Below, in pieces: positions 9,058 to 16,414 of a stretch of DNA of 64,000 nucleotides. The first letter of the stretch is position 1; each line of letters starts with the position of its first letter. The notes below the pieces were generated by a model. That model had not been told where the DNA came from. It did not search any database and was given only the letters and a program-made list of their open reading frames with translations. Both the position numbers and the translations under genes were made by a program. The stretch comes from Acetivibrio alkalicellulosi (GTDB lineage Bacteria > Bacillota > Clostridia > Acetivibrionales > Acetivibrionaceae), in NCBI GenBank assembly GCA_008125075.1, contig VLTH01000002.1, positions 893,688 to 957,687 of the forward strand. The letters run 5' to 3'.

Positions 9058-9747
9058 TCAACCAGCGAAATTGTGCCGTCCGATAGTTTTAATAATTGGT
9101 CGTGTCCATATCCAGCGACTTGTTGAAGTTGCTGGGTTGTAATAATATAATGCTCCTCCCGAGGGGTCCCAACCATTTAAGGCATCTCTAGCGGCTCTAA
9201 ATGCTGTATCATTAGGTGGAAGATTAATCTGACCATCGGCAACAGCATCAAATGCTCCTGGTTGATATACAACTCCTGCAATAGTATTTGGGAATCTGCT
9301 ATCCCGTACCCGATTTAAAACAACTGCTCCAACAGCTACCTGACCTATATAGGGTTCTCCTCTTGCTTCCCCGTGTATAATGTGTGCCATAAGGTTTACA
9401 TCTCTGTTTCCAGATGCCCGAGTTGTTGTACCTGTGGGAAGCCCTAAAGCTCCTAATGTTTGAGGTCCAACTATTCCATCAACTGTTAAGCCATTGTTAG
9501 ATTGAAAATGTCTGACGGCTCTGTAAGTTTGAGGTCCAAAAATTCCATCAACTCTCCCATGGTAATATCCCCAATTTGCAAGACGAGTCTGTATTTGTAC
9601 AACTTGTTGACCTCGCGAACCATAAGTTGATACTACCGCACGGCTATATCCATATATTTCTGTTAATTGATCTCTAAAAATATATGATCCGCCTGCTAAT
9701 AATGAAATAATAAGTAGTGATATTATTAAATATTTTTTTTTACGCAA
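9058..9747 (-). CDS. sleB: Spore cortex-lytic enzyme SleB
   Basis: 229 aa from a TTG start; AGGAGG lies 7 nt before it, and no in-frame ATG fits better. Residues ~1-25 are a signal/anchor sequence. Residues ~40-100 are a peptidoglycan-binding domain with two repeats (GSRGQQVVQIQTRL...GRVDGIFGPQTYRAVRHFQ). Residues ~112-229 are the hydrolase_2 (SleB/CwlJ) catalytic domain, with AHIIHGEARGEPYIGQVAVGAVVLNR, where the Glu of GEARGE is the expected catalytic residue. SleB degrades muramic-lactam-containing cortex during spore germination, so the organism makes endospores. No ypeB partner gene follows; the upstream neighbours are small unknown proteins on the same strand. Confidence 0.93.
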   Translation of the reverse strand: MRKKKYLIISLLIISLLAGGSYIFRDQLTEIYGYSRAVVSTYGSRGQQVVQIQTRLANWGYYHGRVDGIFGPQTYRAVRHFQSNNGLTVDGIVGPQTLGALGLPTGTTTRASGNRDVNLMAHIIHGEARGEPYIGQVAVGAVVLNRVRDSRFPNTIAGVVYQPGAFDAVADGQINLPPNDTAFRAARDALNGWDPSGGALYYYNPATSTSRWIWTRPIIKTIGRHNFAG

Positions 9748-10015
9748 GATATATCCTCCTTTTTACAAAAATCTTAAATAAACAAAACCATTAAAGTAAG
9801 ATTTAGAGTTTAATATAGTTTTATTTTGTCTTTTTTAAGGGAAATTATTATAAGGTTTTAAAAGGTTAATTTTACATGATAAAATGTGAACGTGAACAAA
9901 AGTTGAGGACATCACTTTGTTACAAGACTTCTAACAAAAAAAAAGGGCTGTTGTAAAATGAATAAAAATCCATAGCACATCAGTCCTTTTTGTATTTTTA
10001 GAGTAGAGAAATAAT
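9748..10015. other. Intergenic region with a partial family C repeat
   Basis: Nothing coding seen. 9910-9940 (ACTTTGTTACAAGACTTCTAA) matches the right half of repeat family C. An A-rich stretch follows, then AGGGCTGTTGTAAAATG. No terminator with a clear stem was identified for the operon ending at 10016. Confidence 0.4.
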
Positions 10016-10360
10016 TCAATCCATTCCAGATATCAAAAGATAAATGAGTATTATCAACAAATAGTCATCATGTGTTTTTTCCTCCAACAATAAAAATATC
10101 AATCCTAAAAGTATTACTTCGTCAGTTTTAAAACGTTTTGACAATATATCTTTTAAAGAGGCTCTTTTGCTTTGATTAAAATTATCTGAGGATTTCTTGT
10201 TAGTATCGTCATTTGAATTACTTATAGTATCAATTTCATTTGGAAGAGGAATATCCTCAATTTCTTTATCCCTATCAGAATCATTTCTTGTATTATTAAA
10301 GTTTCTAGAATTATTATTTATAAAGTATTTTCTTCGTCTGGGAACCATACCATATATCAT
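10016..10360 (-). CDS. Small clostridial protein with hydrophobic C-terminus
   Basis: 114 aa; the ATG at 10360 has AAAGGGGG just upstream. The N-terminal half is hydrophilic, rich in Asn, Asp and Ser (NNNSRNFNNTRNDSDRDKE) and probably disordered. The C-terminal ~40 residues are an acidic-flanked hydrophobic stretch (ILLGLIFLLLEEKTHDDYLLIILIYLLIS). I recall this LIFLLLEE/DD-LLIILIYLL pattern from short conserved proteins of spore-forming clostridia, but I cannot name a function. It is the third gene of a leftward trio (10772, 11195, 10360) next to sleB. A role in sporulation is an inference from context only. Confidence 0.65.
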   Translation of the reverse strand: MIYGMVPRRRKYFINNNSRNFNNTRNDSDRDKEIEDIPLPNEIDTISNSNDDTNKKSSDNFNQSKRASLKDILSKRFKTDEVILLGLIFLLLEEKTHDDYLLIILIYLLISGMD

Positions 10361-10373
10361 TTTAGTCCCCCTT

Positions 10374-10772
10374 TCATACGCTTTTTTCTATATCAGTCAT
10401 TAAATTGGTTATATGAAACATTTGGAATAATTTAATACAATCACCAACCTTTTTTTGTCTGGTATTGTTTAAAAATGGTCTTATTGCAGTTAACAGATTA
10501 ATTCTAGGATCATCAACTAAGTTTTCATCATTCATAATATTTTTTACTTTGCGAATAAATTCTATATTTTTATCAAACCCATCTTCTGATTTATTCTTTT
10601 CTGTATTTTTTGTACCACCCTCAGAAGTGGCTTTATTTGTGTCAGGAGGAGGTTCTTCTTTTTTTGCCGAGTTTGCCAATAAGGATAATACATTGGTTAA
10701 ATTTTCAGACATATTTTCATTACCTAAAAGATCTGCAATTTGTTTTATCTTTTCAGTTAAATCTTCACTCAT
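10374..10772 (-). CDS. Small conserved clostridial protein, function unknown
   Basis: 132 aa. The ATG at 10772 is chosen; AGGAGGTGA lies 11 nt upstream, and the upstream GTG at 10784 would overlap that site. The first third predicts short helices (SEDLTEKIKQIADLLGNENM), then a Pro/Thr/Lys-rich low-complexity linker. The C-terminal half has the most conserved-looking stretch (DDPRINLLTAIRPFLNNTRQKKVGDCIKLFQM). It has no signal peptide and no recognised domain. It lies 13 bp upstream of the next gene in the same direction, so the two are probably cotranscribed. Confidence 0.65.
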   Translation of the reverse strand: MSEDLTEKIKQIADLLGNENMSENLTNVLSLLANSAKKEEPPPDTNKATSEGGTKNTEKNKSEDGFDKNIEFIRKVKNIMNDENLVDDPRINLLTAIRPFLNNTRQKKVGDCIKLFQMFHITNLMTDIEKSV

Positions 10773-10868
10773 AAAATAAATCACCTCCTAAAAACGCCTA
10801 CGCTACAAGGTTTTCATCATAAAAGTTTTCTAAAAAATACAAACTTTTTGAGAAGAATAGTATAACTT

Positions 10869-11195
10869 TTATATTTTTTGCAAGAGAGCTTTAAATTTTT
10901 CTGTTAGTTCGTTTCCTCTTTCGCCAAGAAGAGCTGCTAGTCTATCAAGGTCTGCATTATTTATTCTCTTTTTTATTTCATTTTTATCTACATTTAACTC
11001 TTTTAATTTTGACTCATCAAAGTTATTTATTTTTTCAATTAAGTCATCTTTATCCATTTTGTTAATTCTTCTTGCAAGCTCTTCTATATTTCCACTATTA
11101 AGCATATCTAAAGCGGATGCAATTTTTGCCTGCACAATTCTCTCGTCCATTTTTCCAAATAGTTCTGATATTCTTTTATTAAATGAATCGCTCAT
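10869..11195 (-). CDS. Small helical protein, function unknown
   Basis: 108 aa; the ATG at 11195 is preceded by AAAGGG at about 8 nt. The sequence is highly charged and predicted to be almost all helical, with a repeated pattern (INKMDKDDLIEKINNFDESKLKELN; INNADLDRLAALLGERG). No known motif is recognised. It is the first gene of the leftward trio; about 97 bp separate it from the next gene, and that gap contains a family F repeat fragment. The group lies upstream of sleB in the same direction. Confidence 0.65.
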   Translation of the reverse strand: MSDSFNKRISELFGKMDERIVQAKIASALDMLNSGNIEELARRINKMDKDDLIEKINNFDESKLKELNVDKNEIKKRINNADLDRLAALLGERGNELTEKFKALLQKI

Positions 11196-11221
11196 ATAAT
11201 CAACCCTTTCATAATTTTTCA

Positions 11222-11571
11222 TTTATGAGCATATAGCTCACCAATATATGAAGAAACACAATGAAAATGAATGTCTCCTATTTTAATATATGACAGCAAT
11301 AATAGAAGAAACTCTAATTACTTTATTTATATTTAGAATATTTAACAATTAGAACTTAAAAAATAAACTGTGCAGTAAGCGGTGTATGTAAGTTGAGCTA
11401 AGAAAAATATGGAAGAAACATTGTGAAGCAAGTAGTAGAGCCTGTTATAATAAAAGCTTGGGGCATCGAACCTCTTCGATTTTAAGTCTTTCACTTCGTT
11501 CCAAGACTTCTAATACGACGAGGAAAGGGAGAGCACCCGCGATAAGTAGAAGAAATTGGCGCTGATAAATT
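11222..11571. repeat. Repeat-rich intergenic region (families B, C, E nested)
   Basis: No gene. 11222-11280 has a partial family B end (AATGAATGTCT). 11399-11450 and 11517-11535 are the two halves of a family E sequence that is continuous at 15803-15871 (GGAAG...TTGTGAAGCA...GAGCCTGTTA and GAGGAAAGGGAGAGCA). The halves are separated by a family C copy (11459-11515), as if C had inserted into E. Confidence 0.7.
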
Positions 11572-12285
11572 ATGTTTGAAATTAAAATTTTGTGGTATAT
11601 AAAATTAATATTGATTGATAAAAGGAGAGGGATAGATATTAAACTTTATATCTTTAGCTTTTTAGAGGGGATTGTTACTTTTATATCGCCATGTGTGATC
11701 CCAATTCTTCCTGTATACTTTTCTTATTTAGCAGGATCTGATAAAGGCGATAAGAAAAAAAGACTACTAATTAACTCATTAGGGTTTGTACTTGGATTTA
11801 CATTGGTATTTACTGCATTAGGAGTTGCTGCTACATCAATTGGGGGATTTATAAATAATAACAGTGATATTTTGCGTAAGGTAAGTAGTGGTTTGATAAT
11901 TGTTTTAGGATTATATTATATAGGTATATTTAAAGTAGGTTTTTTGAATAGGGAAAGACGATTTGAGTATAAATTTGAAAATTTAAAGTTTATTCATTCG
12001 GTAATATTTGGGTTTGTTTTTGGTTTTGGATGGACTCCTTGTATAGGACCTATTTTAGGTGCTGTCCTGGTAAAGGCTGCAAATTCAAATAGTATGACAG
12101 AAGGCATATCTTTATTACTTGTATACTCTATGGGTGTTGGATTACCTTTTATAATGTCCGCAATGGTATTTGACAGCATTAAGGGGGTATTTACATTTAT
12201 AAAGAAAAATAATAGAGTAATAAGAATAATATCAGGGATATTATTAGTGCTTTCTGGAATGGCTATGTTATTTAACTTTATTTAA
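11572..12285 (+). CDS. ccdA: CcdA-type thiol-disulfide transport membrane protein
   Basis: 237 aa as an ATG-initiated frame. The hallmark residues are SFLEGIVTFISPCVIPILPVYFSYL and GFGWTPCIGPILGAVL, the two Cys-Pro or Pro-Cys pairs that form the reactive disulfide of the DsbD gamma/CcdA family. About six transmembrane helices are evident. CcdA moves reducing equivalents from cytoplasmic thioredoxin to extracytoplasmic thioredoxin-like proteins; the next gene encodes such a partner. The start is uncertain: the best ribosome site (AAAGGAGAGGG, 11621-11631) lies just before an in-frame ATT at 11638, which would give a more typical ~215-residue CcdA. Confidence 0.88.
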   Translation: MFEIKILWYIKLILIDKRRGIDIKLYIFSFLEGIVTFISPCVIPILPVYFSYLAGSDKGDKKKRLLINSLGFVLGFTLVFTALGVAATSIGGFINNNSDILRKVSSGLIIVLGLYYIGIFKVGFLNRERRFEYKFENLKFIHSVIFGFVFGFGWTPCIGPILGAVLVKAANSNSMTEGISLLLVYSMGVGLPFIMSAMVFDSIKGVFTFIKKNNRVIRIISGILLVLSGMAMLFNFI

Positions 12286-12455
12286 AGTAAAATAGTAATT
12301 GAAGTTATATTTTAAGTGTTCCTTAGTATAGAAATTATTAAAAATCAGAATTTATAAAAATTTTCATACTGGGGTTTACAGAGGAGAATATGGGGCTTAT
12401 ATTAATAAATATTTTTGGTTTTAGAAGGATATTTTAAAAATGAAAGGAAGATATT

Positions 12456-13043
12456 ATGAGTAACAAAATAAAAGCAATCTTATGGACGGCTTCTTTAGTA
12501 CTTCTTATAGGTGCTTCTTATATTATATACAATAATATGGATGTTAGCAGTGAGATTAGGGATATTGATTATGGGCAATCACAAGAGAGTGAAGAAAATA
12601 AATCTAACGCTTCAAATAGAATGATGGCACCTGACTTTACACTTACTGATTTTGAAGGAAATGAAACCTCTTTGTCAGACTACAGAGGTAAAATAGTAAT
12701 TTTAAATTTTTGGGCTTCCTGGTGTCCTCCTTGTATAGCCGAAATGCCTGATTTTGACGATGCAAATAAAGAGCTTTTACAGGGAGATGATGCAGTTATT
12801 TTGACAGTAAATTTGACGAATGGCTTTAGAGGTGAGACGGAAAAAACAGCAAAAGACTTTATTGATAGGAATAATTTTACTTTGCCTGTTTTACTGGATA
12901 AGGAAGGCGTTGCTGCACAAAAATATAGTGTTAGAAGCATACCGACAACATATATTATTGATAGAGAGGGTAAAATAATAACTTATCATATTGGGCAAAT
13001 AGACAAAAAAACAATTATAGACACAGTAGAGAATTATAAGTAA
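12456..13043 (+). CDS. Membrane-anchored TlpA/ResA-like thioredoxin
   Basis: 195 aa; GAAAGGAAG lies 7-8 nt before the ATG. One N-terminal transmembrane anchor (residues ~7-26), a polar linker, then a TlpA/ResA/AhpC-TSA-type domain from ~residue 52 (APDFTLTDFEGNETSLSDYRGK) with the active site FWASWCPPC and the cis-Pro loop IPTTYIID. Extracytoplasmic proteins of this kind are kept reduced by CcdA, encoded immediately upstream (170-bp gap). The function is reduction of protein disulfides outside the membrane. The precise target is unknown; there are no cytochrome c genes here. Confidence 0.88.
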   Translation: MSNKIKAILWTASLVLLIGASYIIYNNMDVSSEIRDIDYGQSQESEENKSNASNRMMAPDFTLTDFEGNETSLSDYRGKIVILNFWASWCPPCIAEMPDFDDANKELLQGDDAVILTVNLTNGFRGETEKTAKDFIDRNNFTLPVLLDKEGVAAQKYSVRSIPTTYIIDREGKIITYHIGQIDKKTIIDTVENYK

Positions 13044-13253
13044 AATTAAAGCACACAAAAATTGACATTTTAAATCAAGAATAGCTATAATATTAATTTC
13101 ACCTTTTAATAAAGCCTGTAGTGAAATTGTAGTTTAAGCATTCATAAGCTTTATCTCTACTGTATAAAAGTTTTAATGTAACTTAATATATAAAGTATAA
13201 GTATAATAAGAATAACTATAATTTTTAAAAAGGTCTATATTAGGAGGTAGCTT

Positions 13254-14531
13254 ATGAGTGAAAATATCCTTTATTCAAATTCTAATGATTTTGAAAATGA
13301 TGTACTAAAAAGCCATTTGCCTGTTGTTGTATATTTTTATTCTGACGATTGCCCACCCTGTTCTGCTTTTGCACCCATATTTGAAAGATCTCAAGAAAAA
13401 TATTCAGATCAAATGAAATTTGTTAAAATATATCGTCAGCAAAATAGACAACTTGCAGAAAGTTTAAATGTAAAAAGTAGTCCTACTCTTCTTTTTTATA
13501 GGGACGGAAAAGAAGTTTGTTCAAGATTAAATGGTTATATTAGCAATCCTGAATTCAAAAAGTCAATTGAACGTGTTATTGGTGGATTTTGCGTAAGAGC
13601 AGATAGAAAGAAAGTTCATTGTGATGTCCTTATATTAGGGGGAGGTGCAGCAGGTTTATCAGCAGCAATATACACATCTCGAGCTAAATTATATACTGTG
13701 GTTGTTGATGAAGGTCTTACTGGTGGACAGGTGGCATCTACTTTTCATGTGGCAAATTATCCAGGTACTAATGGGGTTGTAAGAGGAATAGATTTGATGG
13801 AAAACATGAGAAAACAGGCTGAAGATTTTGGTACTACAATAGATGATATGATGGAAATCTCCCAAGCTGATTTTGAAGGAGAAGATAAATTTATATCAAC
13901 TGAAGATACAGATTACTACGCAAAAGCTATTATAATTGCAACAGGGGCTACACCTAGGAAGCTTCCAGCAGAAGGAGAGCGAGAATTTCGTGGAAGAGGA
14001 GTACACTATTGTGCTACATGCGATGGAGCCATGTATCAGGATGCTAATGTTCTTGTGATAGGTGGTGGAAATTCTGCTACTGAGGAAGCAGTGTTTTTAA
14101 CTAGATATGTAAAACATGTTACCATTGTTCATCACTTAGATCATTTTCAAGCGACAAAGGGTGCTCAAGAAGAGGTTTTTAAAAATCCAAATATAAGTGT
14201 TATGTGGGATTGTCAAGTGAAAAAAGTTATTGGTGAAAACTTTGTAAAAGGTGCAATAATAGAAAATGTTAAGACAAAAGAAACTACTGAAATTGAAACT
14301 GATGCATTGTTTGTATATATTGGAATGGAACCTAAAACAGAGCTTTTTAAAGATAAGATAGAGCTAAATGAATATGGATATATTATTACAGATGAGGATA
14401 TGAAAACAAATGTACCAGGTGTTTTTGCTGCGGGAGATGTGAGAGACAAAAATGTTAGACAAATAGCTACTGCTACTGGAGATGGAGTAATAGCAAGTAT
14501 TACGGTGGAGAAGTTTATCTCTGGTAGGTAA
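13254..14531 (+). CDS. Thioredoxin-thioredoxin reductase fusion
   Basis: 425 aa; TAGGAGGTAG precedes the ATG. Residues ~1-105 form a thioredoxin domain with active site C33-P-P-C36 and cis-Pro (SSPTLLFY). Residues ~122-425 form a flavoprotein like bacterial thioredoxin reductase: FAD motif GGGAAGLSAAIYTSRA, redox pair C253-A-T-C256, pyridine-nucleotide motif GGGNSATEEA and the C-terminal FAD motif FAAGDVRD. The usual HRRxxxR that binds the NADPH 2'-phosphate is replaced by HHLDHFQ (residues 293-299), so it may prefer NADH or another donor. The fusion (thioredoxin at the N-terminus) is unusual, as most fused forms carry it at the C-terminus. It belongs to the thiol redox cluster. Confidence 0.88.
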   Translation: MSENILYSNSNDFENDVLKSHLPVVVYFYSDDCPPCSAFAPIFERSQEKYSDQMKFVKIYRQQNRQLAESLNVKSSPTLLFYRDGKEVCSRLNGYISNPEFKKSIERVIGGFCVRADRKKVHCDVLILGGGAAGLSAAIYTSRAKLYTVVVDEGLTGGQVASTFHVANYPGTNGVVRGIDLMENMRKQAEDFGTTIDDMMEISQADFEGEDKFISTEDTDYYAKAIIIATGATPRKLPAEGEREFRGRGVHYCATCDGAMYQDANVLVIGGGNSATEEAVFLTRYVKHVTIVHHLDHFQATKGAQEEVFKNPNISVMWDCQVKKVIGENFVKGAIIENVKTKETTEIETDALFVYIGMEPKTELFKDKIELNEYGYIITDEDMKTNVPGVFAAGDVRDKNVRQIATATGDGVIASITVEKFISGR

Positions 14532-14663
14532 AAAACCATTGAAAAAGATATCTATTAAATATACAATAGACTAAAGAAAATACTATGAAAGTATATCTTG
14601 GGATATTCATTCTAAAGCTATATTTTTATAAAAATAAAAACACAAACAAGGGGAATAATACAT

Positions 14664-15536
14664 ATGTATGATGTAATAATAATTGGAAAAGGGCCAGCAG
14701 GTATATCAGCTTCTTTATATACTGTTCGGGCAAATTTGAAAACACTTGTAATAGGGAAAAATGACAGCTCTCTTTGGAAAGCCGAAAAAATTGAAAACTA
14801 TTATGGATTTTCACAAGTAATAAGAGGTCAGGATCTTTTAGAAGAAGGAGAAAAACAGGCAACCAGATTGGGTGCAGAAATTCTTAATGACAAGGTTATT
14901 TCTATTGAGGGAAATGAGCATTTTGAAATACTTACTTCAGATGGAAAGTTTGCAGCTAAAGCTGTACTTATTGCTACCGGGCAGCCATTAAAAAAAGTAA
15001 GAGTGGAGAATTTAGAATTATTTGAAGGAAAAGGCGTGAGTTATTGTTCTACATGCGATGGGTTCTTTTACAATAATTTAAAAGTAGGTGTACTTGGATA
15101 TAGCGATTATGCTTTGCACGAAGCAATAGAGCTAGAAGCATTTACAAAGGACATAACAATATACACAAATGGAAAAGAACTTGAAATTAACAGTCAGTTT
15201 GAAAAAGATGTTGAAAGGTTTAATGTTGTAGATAAACAGGTATATAGAATTGATGGTGGAGAGTTTTTACAGAAAATATTCTTTAAAGACGGTACAAGTG
15301 AAGACATAGATGGGTTGTTTGTAGCATATGAAAGTCCTTCAAGTGCAGACTTTGCTAAAAAACTAGGTATTGTGACAGATAATAATGCTATAACTGTAGA
15401 CTCAGATCAAAGGACAAATATTCCAGGTGTTTTTGCGGCAGGTGACTGTACAGGAGGTTTCAAGCAGATATCAACAGCCGTGGGACAGGGAGCTGTTGCA
15501 GGCAAGAAAATAATAGAATATGTCAGAAACTTATAA
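14664..15536 (+). CDS. Second thioredoxin-reductase-like flavoprotein, without NADPH motifs
   Basis: 290 aa; AAGGGGAA precedes the ATG. It has the FAD motif GKGPAGISASLYTVRA, the redox-active pair C128-S-T-C131 and the final FAAGDCTGG. In the pyridine-nucleotide domain the expected Gly-x-Gly-x-x-Ala loop reads GVLGYSDYALHEA and the HRRxxxR segment is absent (TIYTNGKELE). This matches the description of ferredoxin-dependent flavin thioredoxin reductases (FFTR) known from clostridia, which do not use NADPH. I infer an electron donor other than NADPH, most likely ferredoxin. It lies between the fusion reductase and the glutaredoxin-like gene (26-bp gap). Confidence 0.82.
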   Translation: MYDVIIIGKGPAGISASLYTVRANLKTLVIGKNDSSLWKAEKIENYYGFSQVIRGQDLLEEGEKQATRLGAEILNDKVISIEGNEHFEILTSDGKFAAKAVLIATGQPLKKVRVENLELFEGKGVSYCSTCDGFFYNNLKVGVLGYSDYALHEAIELEAFTKDITIYTNGKELEINSQFEKDVERFNVVDKQVYRIDGGEFLQKIFFKDGTSEDIDGLFVAYESPSSADFAKKLGIVTDNNAITVDSDQRTNIPGVFAAGDCTGGFKQISTAVGQGAVAGKKIIEYVRNL

Positions 15537-15562
15537 AACTAAAATTAAAGGAGGATTTAACA

Positions 15563-15790
15563 ATGGAAATTAAAGTCTATTCAACGCCAACATGCCCGTA
15601 TTGTATACAGGCGAAAAAGTATTTGGAATCTAAAAATGTTCAGTTTCAAGAATTTGACGTATCAACAGATAGGGAAGCAGCAAGTGAAATGATAGACAAA
15701 TCAGGACAGAGAGGAGTTCCTGTAATAGATGTAAACGGTGAAATAATAATAGGTTTTGATAAGGGAAGGCTAGACAGTTTAATTTCTTAG
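15563..15790 (+). CDS. Glutaredoxin-like (NrdH-type) redoxin
   Basis: 75 aa; AAAGGAGG before the ATG. The thioredoxin-fold active site is C11-P-Y-C14 (TPTCPYCIQAK), with the cis-Pro motif GVPVIDV and the Gly-Phe-Asp end (IIIGFDKGRL). Its size and sequence fit the NrdH/glutaredoxin-like family that is reduced by thioredoxin reductases rather than by glutathione. It is the last gene of the thiol redox cluster and probably cotranscribed with the FFTR-like gene. Confidence 0.9.
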   Translation: MEIKVYSTPTCPYCIQAKKYLESKNVQFQEFDVSTDREAASEMIDKSGQRGVPVIDVNGEIIIGFDKGRLDSLIS

Positions 15791-15795
15791 TTTGT

Positions 15796-16010
15796 GAATG
15801 TGAAGAAAACATGGAAGTAACTTTGTGAAGCATGTTGTTGAGCCTGTTAATGTGAAGAGGAAAGGGAGAGCAGTGTTTGAGCGAAGTGAGTTTTGCTCTA
15901 CCCCGAGGAGCATTTACAGGCTCTAGACAGCGTAACTTAGGTTTCTTCAATGTTTTTTTCATTAAAGAATATGCACCCTATAATTCCTTATAATAAGGGT
16001 GCGATTAAAT
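15796..16010. repeat. Family E repeat and hairpins between the redox cluster and the IS remnant
   Basis: 15803-15871 is an uninterrupted copy of repeat family E (compare 11399-11535). GAGCAGTGTTTGAGCG...TGCTCTACCCCGAGGAGC and AGCCTGTTA...TTTACAGGCT can fold back. 15978-16004 is a hairpin GCACCCTATAA/TTATAATAAGGGTGC, and 16014-16038 contains CCACATTATTT/AAATAATGTGG. No gene. Confidence 0.55.
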
Positions 16011-16021
16011 ATTTTGCCACA

Positions 16022-16414
16022 TTATTTAAATAATGTGGTATTGACTCTGGAGGATGACCTTGCACACATGGTTTTACCAACTCCAGTAGGCCCAAGCAGG
16101 ATTAAATTATAACCCTGCTCTATCCAGCTAAGTTCCTTAAGCTGGTTGAATTGTCTTTTACTTAATGATTGTTGCTCTGTTAAATCAAATTCATCAAGAG
16201 TCTTGTATTCAGGAAAGGATGCCTGCTTTATATTTCTTTCAAATCTTTTTTCTTGACGTCCCTTTATTTCACATTGAAGAAAGTTTTCCAAAAACTTTTC
16301 ATATGACATGGATTCTTTTAAAGACTCATTTAAAATTTCTTCTATTTTTTCTGCAACAGTATAAAGATTAATTGTTTTTAACATTGCCCTAACATTTTCA
16401 ATTGTCATTTGCAT
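16022..16414 (-). pseudogene. istB: Truncated IstB-like ATPase of an IS21-family element
   Basis: 130 codons from the ATG at 16414 (GGGAGG 9 nt upstream), overlapping the end of istA as is usual in IS21 elements. The N-terminal helper domain is recognisable (MTIENVRAMLKTINLYTVAEKI; YKTLDEFDL) and the Walker A motif LLGPTGVGKT is present. The frame then diverges after residue ~118 (MCARSSSRVNTTLFK) and stops. Normal IstB proteins are about 250 aa, so the AAA+ core after the P-loop is deleted. The gene cannot make a functional transposition helper. Confidence 0.85.

Noticed and set aside
10197-10779. Plus-strand ORFs opposite the small clostridial proteins
   Set aside because: They have no ribosome sites, and hydrophobic Ser/Phe-rich composition typical of the antisense of charged proteins.
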